Part shown: piece by piece, positions 12,531-24,200 of the stretch
How positions within the stretch are numbered: position 1 is the stretch's first letter
Layout: each line of letters begins with the position of its first letter
Origin: Gryganskiella cystojenkinii
Taxonomy: Eukaryota; Mortierellomycota; Mortierellomycetes; Mortierellales; Mortierellaceae
Length of the DNA stretch: 64,000 nucleotides
Reading direction: 5' to 3'
Assembly (NCBI GenBank): GCA_015852425.1
Contig: JAAAIG010000091.1
Location: 1-64,000, forward strand
Made by a program: the position numbers and the translations under genes
Notes under the pieces: generated by a model
The model's input: the letters and a program-made list of their open reading frames with translations, nothing else
Told to the model about the DNA's origin: nothing
Databases searched by the model: none

Positions 12531-14684
12531 ATGACTGCCCTCGCTCGCTCTGGTTTCCCTCGCCTTGCCAACATCACCCGTCCTGTTGTGTCCATTCCTT
12601 TGTCACCGCTTGCGCGTCGCACCCTTATTCAAACGCATCTCTTTCCCGTCATCACGCACCCTTCGGTTCATGGCTCGAACTTAATTGTTCGTCATACGCC
12701 ATTTGCATTCACAGCCTGTCACTCGTTTTCGCAAAAGTCTGCCTCAAGCCTCCCCAATGAATTAGAACAAGTCGATTCCCTGGAATGGATTCTGAAATCT
12801 GCCGACCAGGGCGATGCCAACGCTCAATATAAGCTAGGCGTCCGGTACTACGATGGTGAAGGCGTTCCAACGGACACAGCCAGAGCTATGGAATGGCATT
12901 TGAAAGCCGCCAACCAGGGACATTCACACGCTCAGTTCGTCATAGGAAAGATGTACTCTGAAGGTCTGGTAGTTCCACAAAATGAATCCACAGCCATGGA
13001 ATGGTATTTGAAGGCAGCTAACCAAGGAGTAGCAGAAGCTCAGCTCAACGTCGGCATCATGTACCGTAAAGGCTTAGGTGTTCCAAAGGACGACACCAAG
13101 GCCGTGGAATGGTATTTGAAGGCAGCTAACCAAGGACAAGCAGATGCTCAGATCAACATTGGCGTCTTGTACCAAAGCGGCCTGGGTGTTCCAAAGGATG
13201 ATACCAAGGCCATGGAGTGGTATTTGAAAGCTGCCAGTCAAGGACAGGCTAAAGCCCAGTTCAACATTGGCCTCATGTACTCGAATGGCTATGGTGTTCC
13301 AAAGGATGACACCAAGGCCATGGAGTGGTATTTGAAGGCTGCCTGCCTAGGTGATGCCATGGCTCAATTCAACGTTGCCTATATGCATGACAAGGGCCTT
13401 GGTGTTCCACAAAGTGATTCCCTGGCAATGGAATGGTACTTGAAGGCTGCCAGTCAAGGAGAGGCTAAAGCCCAGCTCCGCGTTGGCATCATGTACCATG
13501 ATGGCCAAGGTACTCCAAAGGATGACACCAAGGCCATGGACTGGTATTTGAAGGCTGCTTGCCAAGGTGATGCCATGGCTCAATTCAAAATTGCGTCTAT
13601 GTATGGCAATGGCCATGGTGTTCCTCGAGACGCTTCCAAAGCCATGAGATGGTATTTGAAGGCAGCTAGCGAAGGACAAGCAGATGCTCAGCTCAACATT
13701 GGCGTCATGTACCATCACGGTAAAGGCGTTCCACAGGACAGAACCAAAGCCATGGAATGGTATTTGAAAGCTGCCAACCAGGGAGAATCACTCGCCCAGT
13801 TTAACATTGGCCTCATGTACTCAAATGGCGATGGTGTTGAAGAGGATAAATCCCTGGCTATGGCATGGTATCTGAAGGCAGCTAGTCAAGGACAAGCTAT
13901 GGCTCAGACCAACATTGGCACCATGTACCATAAAGGCCAAGGTATTCCAAAGGATGACACCAAAGCCATGGAGTGGTATTTGAAGGCTGCCTGCCAAGAT
14001 GATGCCAGGGCCCAATGCAACATTGCCTATCTGCATGACCGGGGCCTTGGTGTTCCGCAAAGTGATTCCCTGGCAATGGAATGGTACTTGAAGTCAACTG
14101 CCCAGGGATATGCGACTGCCCAGCACCGACTGGGTTGCAAGTACAAGGATGGTGATGGTGTTCCAGAGGATGCCTCCAAAGCCATGGAATGGTATCTCAA
14201 GGCTGCCGAACAAGGCCATTCCAGTGCACAAAACGACATTGGCTTTTTGTATTTATCTGGCAAAGGCGTTCCACAGGACAATTCCAAAGCCGCAGAGTGG
14301 TGTCTGAAGGCTGCCAACCAAGGACACCAAAGTGCGCAGTTCAATATGGGCAACCTGTACAATGATGGTCGAGGTGTTCCAGAAGATGGCTCCAAAGCCA
14401 TGGAATGGTATCTCAAGGCTGCCGAACAAGGTCATTCCGGTGCACAAAATGGCATTGGTCTTTTGTATTTAGCTGGCAAAGACGTTCCGCGGGATATTTC
14501 CAAAGCCGCAGATTGGTGTCTGAAGGCTGCCAACCAAGGACACCAAAGTGCCCAGTTCAATATGGGCTTCATGTACAATGCTGGCCTAGGTGTTCCGCAA
14601 GATGGTAAAAAAGCTAGAGAGTGGTTTTCAAAGGCCGCCATCCAAGGACATGTTGGGGCGCAAATAGAGTTAAGCAAGTTTTGA
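12531..14684 (+). CDS. Sel1-repeat protein with mitochondrial-type presequence
   Basis: Scaffold-type solenoid protein of 717 residues made almost wholly of Sel1-like (TPR-related) repeats. I count 17 full 36-residue units from about residue 93 onward plus a partial last one. The unit consensus is AMEWYLKAA-nQGqa-AQ-NIG-MY-nG-GVPkDd. The open frame continues upstream to 12372, but the Met at 12531 is preferred: it starts a leader rich in Arg/Ser/Thr and free of acidic residues (MTALARSGFPRLANITRPVV), typical of mitochondrial import, while the upstream part lacks this character. Repeats 14-15 and 16-17 are a recent 216-bp duplication. There are no introns, unlike most neighbours. Sel1 proteins usually mediate protein interactions; the partner is unknown. 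Chitin-synthase regulators also carry Sel1 repeats, but nothing here specifically supports that role. Confidence 0.85.
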   Translation: MTALARSGFPRLANITRPVVSIPLSPLARRTLIQTHLFPVITHPSVHGSNLIVRHTPFAFTACHSFSQKSASSLPNELEQVDSLEWILKSADQGDANAQYKLGVRYYDGEGVPTDTARAMEWHLKAANQGHSHAQFVIGKMYSEGLVVPQNESTAMEWYLKAANQGVAEAQLNVGIMYRKGLGVPKDDTKAVEWYLKAANQGQADAQINIGVLYQSGLGVPKDDTKAMEWYLKAASQGQAKAQFNIGLMYSNGYGVPKDDTKAMEWYLKAACLGDAMAQFNVAYMHDKGLGVPQSDSLAMEWYLKAASQGEAKAQLRVGIMYHDGQGTPKDDTKAMDWYLKAACQGDAMAQFKIASMYGNGHGVPRDASKAMRWYLKAASEGQADAQLNIGVMYHHGKGVPQDRTKAMEWYLKAANQGESLAQFNIGLMYSNGDGVEEDKSLAMAWYLKAASQGQAMAQTNIGTMYHKGQGIPKDDTKAMEWYLKAACQDDARAQCNIAYLHDRGLGVPQSDSLAMEWYLKSTAQGYATAQHRLGCKYKDGDGVPEDASKAMEWYLKAAEQGHSSAQNDIGFLYLSGKGVPQDNSKAAEWCLKAANQGHQSAQFNMGNLYNDGRGVPEDGSKAMEWYLKAAEQGHSGAQNGIGLLYLAGKDVPRDISKAADWCLKAANQGHQSAQFNMGFMYNAGLGVPQDGKKAREWFSKAAIQGHVGAQIELSKF

Positions 14685-15203
14685 CAAGACAGCCAATGTT
14701 ATGTCCATCAATCCATATGAAACGTGATGACTGCGCAAGAGTGTGTCGGCGTAGGTGCATACAGACCATTTCGTCGAGCTCCGGGATGTCAAACATTGTG
14801 CGGCGAATATGCGTAGAACGAAAAGGACCAGTTCAAGTTCCCGGAATGATAGAATGACGGAAATAAAACAGAGAGAGATGACGCGAGTATGCGTGCAGTT
14901 AAAATGGCGAGGATGTTGGAGTGGTGGCGGAAAGCGGCGAAAAGGAAACAGGTTTAAGGAGCGGCGTGTCGTGAATTCGGACAAGGCAAGATAGAATGAC
15001 CCTTTCTCAAGACGGTGAAGCAGGCGGGAGGGAGTGTCGACGTAAGGGTGTGTTAACCATATCAACGATCGTCCTAATATTAATGACATGAAAAAACCAC
15101 AGCTAGAAAGCCCGTGTTGCTCTTTATCGAATGTCGGTACTCTCATCTCTCTCGTACGGGTCTGCACAGTGCAATTGATGTTTAAAAATAATATGTTAAA
15201 AAA

Positions 15204-15340
15204 CGACCATGGTCGCTCAAGAAAACGTAGGAGCTGGTCGTTTTTCCTTTCTAGAACAGAAAAGGAGAACTGGGAAATTGTTGGTCGTTTTTAGCTACCG
15301 ACCAAATAATATTTGGTGACCCGACCGACCAATCGACCAA
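15204..15340. repeat. Cluster of CGACC/GGTCG boxes
   Basis: Eight copies of CGACC or its complement lie in 137 bases. They include the perfect palindrome cgaccatggtcg at 15204-15215, an inverted pair ttggtcg/cgaccaa at 15281-15305, and tandem copies at 15322-15340. Such clusters occur as transcription-factor arrays and as subterminal repeats of hAT-type transposons. I see no transposase nearby. Confidence 0.6.
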
Positions 15341-15391
15341 TTTCATGTTGCAGGAGGGCTAATAAACGGTAAAGCACAGACTGGATTACTC

Positions 15392-15518
15392 GCTCTGCTC
15401 AATAACTGTGGATGTAGAAGGGAACAAAGACGGATCATGTATTGAGTAAAGGATAATGACCATATACCTGTTGGCTCTGGTCAATACCCGTTGATGTACA
15501 AAGGAAACAAAGACGGAT
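15392..15518. repeat. Imperfect direct repeat, about 44 bp
   Basis: Two copies, 15392-15435 and about 15474-15518, share gctctg-tcaata, gatgta and gaacaaagacgga or its near match. They start about 82 bases apart. They lie upstream of the DNA ligase gene. Confidence 0.55.
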
Positions 15519-15781
15519 AAAGAATCAGAAAGGGTCGCGATCAGCAACAAGAACAAAAGGCGCGAACACTAATTTAAGGGTCTGAACTACGACTGCTTTC
15601 AAAGGCAAATGTTAGCGGTGCTCTCAAGGCAGGACGCGATCAAACCTTTGCGAGTGTCGCCCCCCCCTCACGCGCCATTGTTTCCCTCGTTCTACTCATT
15701 TCCATTTGCATTTGCTCTCTTCCGGATCAATAATCTAATCAAGAGTCAAGGATCACCCCCACACTGTCGACAATCAATCAA

Positions 15782-18375
15782 ATGCTTGCAAGGACGACCA
15801 GCAAGAGCGCCTGCTTTGCCTCGCGTCGTTGTCTCTACACATTTATTCAATCCCAAGAGCGGATCACCGTGACATCATTTCAACTACCACGGCGGATTCA
15901 ACGAGTCTCGGTCCAATCACAGCAATCAACTTTCACTACAAGGACCGGTGGTACTGGCAGCAGCATAACCAACAAAGCTGTGAAAGATAACAAGAACGTT
16001 CCGGCACCGACCGCGGCGAAACTACAAAGCAAAAAGAGGAAGAAAAAGGACTCTACCAGAGTACCACCACGACTATCAACATCTGCAACTGCACTGCCAT
16101 CCACAACAACAACAACAGCCATCAAAGATTACAAACACTCGACCGTGGATCCAACGCAAGAACTTGATCAATTACAAAACCTCGTCCAAGAACTCCTCTC
16201 CTCAAACTCAACGCTCGACAAACGACAGATCCTCAGTCAACATCCCGATCAGGGTCCCCTCCTGGCCTGGATCTATGATCCCCTTCGACAATTCCACGTC
16301 CGGCCCGCAAGCGTGACCAAATATGCTTTGGCGCGAGCTCAACAACGAGACGACGAAGAAGCTTCCGGATCATCTTCTGAAACAACAAAGACAGCCAGAG
16401 GGTCAGCAATCCCTTCCAATCACGGGTATGATCACCTCTTAGGATTATTGAACGCCCTCTCGACCAGGGCGATCACAGGTCATACAGCTCTTGATGCCAT
16501 CCTCCTCTTCATGGATCGGTTCATTGCCCCGTCAACAATCACCGATAATAAGGTCCGGATCAGCTCGAGTCATGTCAAGCAAACAAAAGAGCTCTTACAA
16601 CACCCTCGGACAAAACTGTTTTTCAAGATTCTGGACAAGAACCTCAAGACCGGCTGTAACATTGGCATGATCCGAAATGAATTTCCTAATTTTTTACTCC
16701 AGACAGTTAATGTCGCGCTGGCGCATAGTTTGGACAAGATTGAGAACGCGATTCCGTTTTTTGAAGGACAGCCTTCCAAGACGAAAAATTCAGAGGGAAC
16801 CGATACTACTTCAATTATACCAGCCACATCATTATCGCAGCACGCGGTCAAACCCTGGTTCGCTTCTAGAAAATTGGACGGAATACGATGTCTCGTCGGG
16901 ATAGATCGGATCACTGGTGGTGTCGAGGTCATGTCCAGAACAGGGAAACCTCTCGAGTGTTTAGGACCGATTCAGACAGTTTTCGAAAGAAGAGGACTCT
17001 TGCTGCAGCCCAGAACTATGACCGCCGCTAACCCCTCAGAAGGCACCCCCGTCACAGGAAAGAAAGCCTCCTCTCAAAATCGGCTGGACAGATTCTTTTC
17101 AATCGCTCTGGGTAATGAGGAAATATCGACGGATCAACTACCAGAAGCGATCTTCTTGGACGGAGAGATCTGTGTATTTACCTCCTCTGTAGAACAGAAA
17201 CTCGGGTTGACAGCGGACGGAGCTGAATTCGGGACCGAGAATTTCACAAAGGCCTTCCAGTTTGTTCGGGGCACGATTCTAAGGGACGGAAGAGAGGAGG
17301 AAGATGAGAAAGATGCTGGTGACAAAGACGATGACAACGATAACGACGACGATATTGAATCACACTCAGCCAACTCTATGAAGGATCGTACAGACAAAGT
17401 CACCGGCTCTTCAGATAGTACCAATGCAGCCGACGACCGTGCTATGTATTGTGTCTTTGACTGTCTGACAGAGAAAGAGTTCCGCTCCAGAATCGGCACA
17501 AGGCTGTTCTCGGATCGAATTCAGGGCTTCAAGAATGCTCTCGAGAAGTTTCCTATACACGATTCGTTCTCTTCCCTGTCGTCCGAAGCGAACAATTCAG
17601 ATTTCATTCAAGTCTTACCTCAAACAAAGATTGAATCCTTTAATCAACTGGAAACGATGGTTGGTCGAGGGATTGAACTTGGATGGGAAGGCGTCATGCT
17701 CCGAAAGGATGTCGGCTACGAGGGCAGACGAAGGTAAAGCTCTGATCTAAGAAGAAGATTACTTTCTTTTATGGTACCTCCTCATCCATCGGCTTTTTTT
17801 TGTCGCTCAAACCTTGTATCTGAACTGATTTTTTTTTTTTTTTTTTTTTTTGTAGCCGAAACCTTCTCAAGATCAAACAGTTTCATGACGCGGAATACAA
17901 GGTCGAGGACGTGACTCTAGGCCGAATGCGATTGCCCTTTGAAGGAGAATACATTGAACGGGATCAAGTCCTCACGAGCGTCGTGATTCGCCATCGCGGT
18001 AACCGTGTCGGGGTCGGATCTGGGTTTAGTGTTGAAGATCGAATCCGATTCGGTCGGAATCCTAGCTTGATCTTGGGGAAGACTATTACTGTTCAATATT
18101 TCGAGGAGAGCAAGACGAAAATGGCTACGGTCGGATCGTTGGCCGATAATAATAACAATCAAAACAGAGACCACAAAGACGGAGGATCGTCGCCACGCCT
18201 GGAGAACAATCAAAAGACTGAGGTCGGGTCGGACAACGCGGCCCCCAGATCTTGGGAAGAAGAGAAGATCGAGACTGAGAGAAACGTCAATAATGGCAGC
18301 GGACTCAAGGATGTTTGGAGTCTACGGTTTCCGACAGTCAAGGCGATCTATGGATCTGGCCCTCGACAACTGTAA
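15782..18375 (+). CDS. ATP-dependent DNA ligase, phage-like
   Basis: Seals DNA nicks through a covalent lysyl-AMP. Two exons (15782-17733 and 17856-18375) join in phase to 823 residues. Nucleotidyltransferase motifs appear in order: motif I ASRKLDGIRC with adenylated Lys about 364, SRTGKPL, LDGEICVF, CVFDCL, GWEGVMLRK, and LLKIKQF across the intron. A C-terminal OB fold follows, ending in SLRFPTVKAIYG. The N-terminal helper domain (ILDKNLKTGCNIG) resembles phage and bacterial ATP ligases rather than eukaryotic Lig1/Lig4; there is no BRCT or PCNA-box domain that I see. The first 30 residues (MLARTTSKSACFASRRCLYT...) are basic with no acid, suggesting mitochondrial import; a KKRKKK cluster near residue 83 could be a nuclear signal. 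An acidic DEDEKDAGDKDDD-type loop interrupts the catalytic domain near residue 510. A 26-T tract precedes the 3' splice site. Confidence 0.88.
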
Positions 18376-18550
18376 AATAAAACGTATCATTACCTCACAC
18401 GCACAAAAGAAGCTTTATTGTCTATTGTTATTTGTGTTCGAAAGGACAGAAAAGTTTTTTGTTGTTGTTGTTACTTAATTCATACTATTGAGATGTCAGA
18501 AAGTACTCATGCTGAAGGGGATGCTGTTGCTGATGTTGTTGTTGATGTTA

Positions 18551-20647
18551 CTACTGCTGTTGCTGAGGATAGTGTTGTGAATGAGGAGGCAGCTGTTGCA
18601 GGACCTGGTGAGGCAACAATACCAAATTTTGTTGCTGTGACAATTGTATTTGTTGCTGCTGTTGCGACTGCAGGATCATCCACTGGTCCTGTTCATGCTG
18701 TTGATGTTGCTGCATATGTGCCTGAATCAGATGTGAATGCGCAAGTTGCAACTCTTGAATCTCCATCTTGAGCGTCTGATGCAACTGTTGTTGATATTGT
18801 TGTTGAGTCAGTCGATGGAGCAGAGCCTCTTCCTCTGCGAGTCCCGTATCATCGACCACAGCAGTGAGGCTTAGGTTGGGCAAGGAGGTCGAACCGATCG
18901 TCGCGACTGCTGCTGCTGCTGTACTTGGAGAATATGAGGAGGAGAAATCCAAGGTCTCGAGAATCGTGGACTCGCCGATATCCATCCCCACGAAATCATG
19001 CTGTTGTTGTTGTTGTTGTTGCTGTTGAAGAAATTGAATGTTTTGATTGTCGAGCAAAGAGGCCAATCGACGACAGTTTTCTTCGACCTTGTAATGGCGA
19101 CAGAGAGCATCCGTCCTGGCAAACGCCTTTTGACAGTTCATGCAAACATAGGGTTTTGATCCCGTGTGAACCCGGATATGTCGTTGAAGGTCATGTTTCC
19201 GAGAAAAGACTCTGAAACAAAGGTGACAGCCAAAAGGCTTCGGGGGTGATGATTGAGCAGATGCCGAGGCGGCAGTCGAGGCCGGACTTGTTGCTACTGT
19301 TGTTTGCTGTTGCTGGGTTTGTGTATCCTCTGTCTCGTCTCCTGAGCCTTCCTCTGTGGTCTCTATAGCCTCATCGACGGTTTCAGCAGTCGTTACTGCT
19401 GATGCTGTTGCTGCCGCACTCTTGGAGATGTTATGTACGGTACGGAGGTGCGTCTCTAAATTCCAAGTCCGTGCAAAGGATTTGGTACAAGGTGCGATCG
19501 GACAGGGCAACAATGGAGGCAAGAGCATCGGTTTGAGGGTCACAGAGACAATCGACTGCATGGCCCCAGGGTTCGCGAACGTGTAGGTCACCGGCGAGCC
19601 TTCGGCCTCTGAAGAGACAGCGGGAGTCGCCGTCGTCTGCGTGAGCAGGTGATGTGGGCCGAGTCCCAATCCGAGTCCTAGTCCGTTCAGCTCGGATGGT
19701 ATGGATTGGAGTGTACTCGGCAATGAACTCAAAAGAGACGAGGTATTGGAAAATGAGGTGGACAAGGTTCCGAGGGGATGGGTGGCTGGAGAGGGTGAGT
19801 TGACGGGGGATGAGGCCAGTGAAGAAATTAAAGGAGAGGGAGTAGCAGAGGATTGGGTCAAGGACGGTGACAAATAAGAGGCAGCGCTCGCTGCTGCTGC
19901 TGGAGTGTGAAGGGAGGAATGCTGTTGTTCGTTAACGAACCCCGGCGATTGAATACATGAGGGAAACAGCGTGGTCAGGTCAACGTTGGTGAGCGGAGTC
20001 GAATGAGACATTCGCTGTTGCGGAGATTGTTGTTGGTGTAGGGGCTGCTTCTGGGGTTGCTGACCCTTCATCACAAACTCCATGGCCATGGAGATTGAGG
20101 GCGACGACGAAGAAGGACCCAAAGAAGGATCTTCTTGCCAGAGGGACGTATTTGCTGCTCCAGGGGAGATATTCATGCTCAAGGTACCAGAGAAACTTCG
20201 TCTTCTTGATGATGACCCTACCGTCGTCGTCGACATCCAATTCATATCGACTTCAGAGCTTGGTAAGGGTGAGGACAAGGTCATGTTTGAGGTGGACCGG
20301 AGAAGAGCCGTAACCGGCGAGGATGCAGATACGCTGGATCGCGATCGCGCCAGCGGTGATAGAGACAAGGATGAGGATAAATCGGGCACTGATGTTGTTG
20401 CAGTAGACGCCAAGGATGAGGCGGATGTCGATGTTGCTGGGGAGAGGGCGGAAGAGGAGAAAGACGATGTGATGGTAGTGCCGCTATCAGCTATCTTGGT
20501 CAATTTTGTCTTTGAGGCTCGTCGTCGTAACTTGACTGCACTCTTGTGTCGGGTTGGACCTGGTGTGGATCCTCGACGAATGATCAGTGGAGAATGAATC
20601 GGTGTTGAAGGGGTAGAAAAGGATGTGCTTCGTGGTTGTGTTGGTAG

Positions 20648-20685
<38 letters not shown>

Positions 20686-21292
20686 GCTCAAGAGTAGTCG
20701 CTGAACCGGTGGTCATGGTGGAAGGGACCCTCCAAAAGGGGTCATCGCTCAGATGAACGGTAGGTGGTGGGGTATGAAAATCGCGATCGATATGATGAAA
20801 CTGTGAGTTTTCGAGATGACAGAGATCAAAGTCAAAGGTCCCTTGTTGTGGCTGATATTCAAAGGTCGCGTGTTGCTGACGGAGTTGCTCTTGGAGGATG
20901 GACCCGACCATGTTTAATTGGTCACGCTGAAAGCCATCCAACTTCCAATCTTGTGGCGGTGCTTGGTGTTCCTGTTGAAGTTGAGGCTGCTGGTGGTACA
21001 GACAAGGGTCCACAGCCGCTGGATTAAGGTATTCAGTGCTAAAAAGGGTGGGCGGTGTCAACGATGGCACAGTCATCTCGTTGTTGTTGGAAATGGTGAG
21101 CGTTGTTGATGCTGTTGTCGAGGCTGTTGCTGTGCCGGCACGGGCCATACTAGTCATTGCTGGACATGTATTGACAGAAGGCGATTCATTTGGAATGAAG
21201 AGCTCCGGTGGAGATCGCGGGAAAGGATGGCAAGAACGTGAGGGCGATGCAGGATGCGATTGGAGTTGAAGTCGGCACTGAAGAGACTGCAT
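18551..21292 (-). CDS. C2H2 zinc-finger transcription factor, polyQ-rich
   Basis: DNA-binding regulator of 913 residues in a single open frame. Three zinc fingers lie in the C-terminal third. The first, near residue 593, has the CPIAPC start and C-x4-C-x12-H-x4-H spacing. A tandem pair lies near 685-740: FGCHLCFRVFSRKHDLQRH, then a TGSKPY linker and YVCMNCQKAFARTDALCRH. In the last finger Cys replaces the final His (VEENC). The KHDLQRHIRVHTG linker region recalls fungal Crz1-type factors, but that assignment is tentative. The rest is low complexity: a run of about 13 Gln near residue 205, Ser/Thr-rich blocks and Gln-rich tails that could be activation domains. It converges with the ligase gene, whose stop is 175 bases away. 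Other upstream exons are possible, since 6 kb of gene-free DNA lies behind the chosen start. Confidence 0.8.
20649..20688 (-). repeat. CAA/CAG repeat encoding polyQ
   Basis: About 13 glutamine codons, nearly pure CAA, inside the zinc-finger gene. Such tracts often vary in length between strains. A comparable coding tract lies in the Ras GEF gene at 55870-55910. Confidence 0.85.
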
Positions 21293-24200
21293 CGTCCAAA
21301 TATGTGGTAGGTCGACAACGAAGATAACGTAGAAGGCGGCGATGAAGACGAAGAGTTTGGTGCAGGACTGAAGGAAGATAGATTGTGTGTACGATTTTGT
21401 TTTCGCTGACGCTGTTGTTGTTGCAGTTGTTTATGCTGTTGTTTTGGTCGGCGGTACGTATCGTTGGTGGCGATGAGGTCGTACTTGGAACGGGAGTGTG
21501 GTTGAGAGGCAAAGAGGGTGAGATTGTTGTGCTTGGTTATATTGTGATGGATCGAGATCTAAGGAGGGATATCAATTATTTTTTTTATTTTTTTTGATGC
21601 GATTGTGCGGTTTGGAAATGAGCACTGTGGATGTGCACATGAGAGGGAAGAAAGGTTTTGCGTGCGCGGTGCAGCGTGTAGTAGGAGAGGAGAAAGAGGA
21701 TTGACCCAAGAGAGGAAAGACAAGGGAGGAAGAGGAGGAGAGATATCTGATTAGTACCTATTATACTTTAATGCTCGCGCAAGAGGGTGGCCCTGAGAGG
21801 TCAATCGGGAAATCTTCGAGGGAGAAACAGTTAGAAAAGAAAATGGGGACGCATCGGACGAAAGGTTTTTTTTCCGAGAACAAGAAAGGAATAGTAATAG
21901 TACAATGCGGCAAGAAACAATTGTGGGGAAGTCCGAAAGAAGGAAGATCAATATCCATAAAGAAGAGGGCACCAGAAAGTGATCATGGTACTGCCCTCCA
22001 AGATCTTGGTCGTGAAGTTGAACTCTTTCTTCTTGTTGTTTGTGGAAACAAAAGGAGGGGGCAAGATGGTGTATGCGCTAGCCTGTTTTCTACTTCCTTC
22101 TCTCGCGACCTGCAGGGCAAATGGCAGGATCCGACTAAGGCGAATGGCAGAAATCCGGAAGGAACAAAAAAAAAAAAAAAAAAAGGCGCGTAATCGGTGT
22201 GAATGATATTACATTACCGATGGATCCGAGTTGCGTACAGCGTTAGGCTCGATTATGACGATGCGGAAGTAGTAATCGAGTAACGAGGACAGGTTGGTTA
22301 TGATAGTATCGAACCGAGGAAGGTTATGGAGCAGAGAGAGGAGGAGATGGAGAGAGGAGAGGAGATAGAGAGAGAGTAAAAGATTACAAGAAAGCAAAAA
22401 AAAAAAGTTCTCAGAAACAAAGAAACGAGAAAAAAGAGTATTTTCCAAACGTAAAGAAAAGTGGATGCTGACCTTTTAAGAAGCGCAAAAGAAAATAAGA
22501 AAAAGGGGATGATCTGCTTAAAAAAAAGTCGCCAACCAAATCGTAGTCTTCGCCCAATGAAATCGCCTTTTCGCTTGTTTTGTTTTGCCAAGCCTTGGGA
22601 AACAACCCGCCCTCGCCGATGTTGGATCTATCCAGCATCAAAGATATAGAAAGGAAAAAAGGGAGAAATGAGAAATGAGAAATATGACAGGGTCGTATGT
22701 GTTTTTTGTTAACGTTTTGTGCAACGGAGCGATCACTCAAAAAATAAAAATTTACCAGGCCAAGAAATCATCAAAAATGAATCGGTGCATTGATCCCACT
22801 CCCCCTGAGAGCCTCCTGTTCCCGCCACACTGCCAAAGGCCAAAAGAAGAAAACGCGTCCGACCCTGTGTCCTTTCTCAAACTCAAAAAGTGGTTGAGAT
22901 TCAAAAAGAGATCAAGTAGGAGACGTAGAACGAAACAGCGGGTCGTGAAAAGGAAGGAAGAAAGAAAACAGCCCAAGAGGCTTTCGTCTCAATGAAATGG
23001 AGGGAAATTTTTCTCCTAGCAAGGCCATGAAGTCCTGATACTGAACATATTGTATGAAGTTGAAGATCTCTCCTCCCAATTCCTTCGCAACGCCCAAACA
23101 CACTCCGCGGGGAAGGAAAAAAAATCTTGGCTGTGTGACACAAAAGAACCAGTCGGTCCACCCTCGTTTTTCTCAACTCTGTTTTCCGTTTGTGTTTCTC
23201 GATCAGGCAGGCATTCATGCCAAAATGATGAAAAACAAGAACCGGGCCAAAACAGAAACACCCGTCTCGTGGGACTGGCAACAAGGACGCTCGGAAATCA
23301 CTCCCCCTCCCTTCCTCCCCTCTCAAGTCAGCCCAAACAATAATAAAAAAAAGAGGCACGATCGGGCCGTCTCCAATGCATTCCAGTCAATTGAAAAAAA
23401 AATTGGGCGAGCACAGGAACGAATTTTTTTTTCGCGGCTGTTGCACATGTCGTTCTGTCACAGGCTATGAAAAAAGACGTTCACTATAATCAGGGCTGTT
23501 GGCCGTAGTACCTCTCTTCGTAATCAGCCACACAGAGGGAGAAAGGAGTATTCGGATACGATCACGTAACACGGCGTTCCCCTTCGCTCTTTCTCCCATA
23601 CACAATACTACGCTCCGAAAGGCTCAATGGGACGGGTAAGGGGAGGACCCGCCATCTCTCACCCTCTGTTTGGAAAAGAACTTGAGTAGTCGCGAAAACA
23701 GGAAAGAGAAAAAAAAATTGTTGGCTGTAGCTATTTTGTAGGCTGTTGTGGGAAAAGAACAGATCGTGGTGAGATTAAATAATATTGACAAGTTGCCAGC
23801 AAATTGACTTGATCCGACCAGATGACAAAACGAACACACCCACACCCACACCAAAGAACGAAACTCAGATCGGTGACAAAACAAAAAGGCAAGCGGTAAA
23901 ACGAACACTTTTGGTATACTGGAAAAAAGGCTGTAGGGACTGGAAAGGGAGATTGTTCTTGAGTCAAGATGCTGGACCTTTTAACATTCATGTGACGAGT
24001 TATGAGTGTGGGAACGACAGATGATCTGGTAGGTTGGAGACGGGGTAGAAGAGATAGGCAAGGTGGGGAACGATCGGTACACTAATGAAACAAGGGCTGT
24101 AGTGTGCATGGGATAGTAGTTTGCATGATAGAAATTGAACCGTAGTGTAATATGGAAAGAAGAGAGGGGTGAAAGGACAAGACTTGTGCATAAGTAAACA

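Larger units (their letters stand above)
14685..15781. other. Intergenic region with repeat clusters
   Basis: About 1.1 kb between the Sel1 and ligase genes. I find no convincing coding sequence; short open frames here lack recognisable motifs. It contains a dense cluster of CGACC/GGTCG boxes (15204-15340) and a degenerate direct repeat (15392-15518), listed separately. A mobile-element remnant is possible. Confidence 0.4.

Noticed and set aside
14670..15167. 165-codon minus-strand open frame after the Sel1 gene
   Set aside because: No motif and mixed composition; it overlaps the end of the Sel1 gene and a repeat-rich spacer.
22675..23470. Lys/Arg-rich open frames within the gene-poor region
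   Set aside because: A-rich composition gives the Lys codons. No conserved pattern and no good start context or splice partners.
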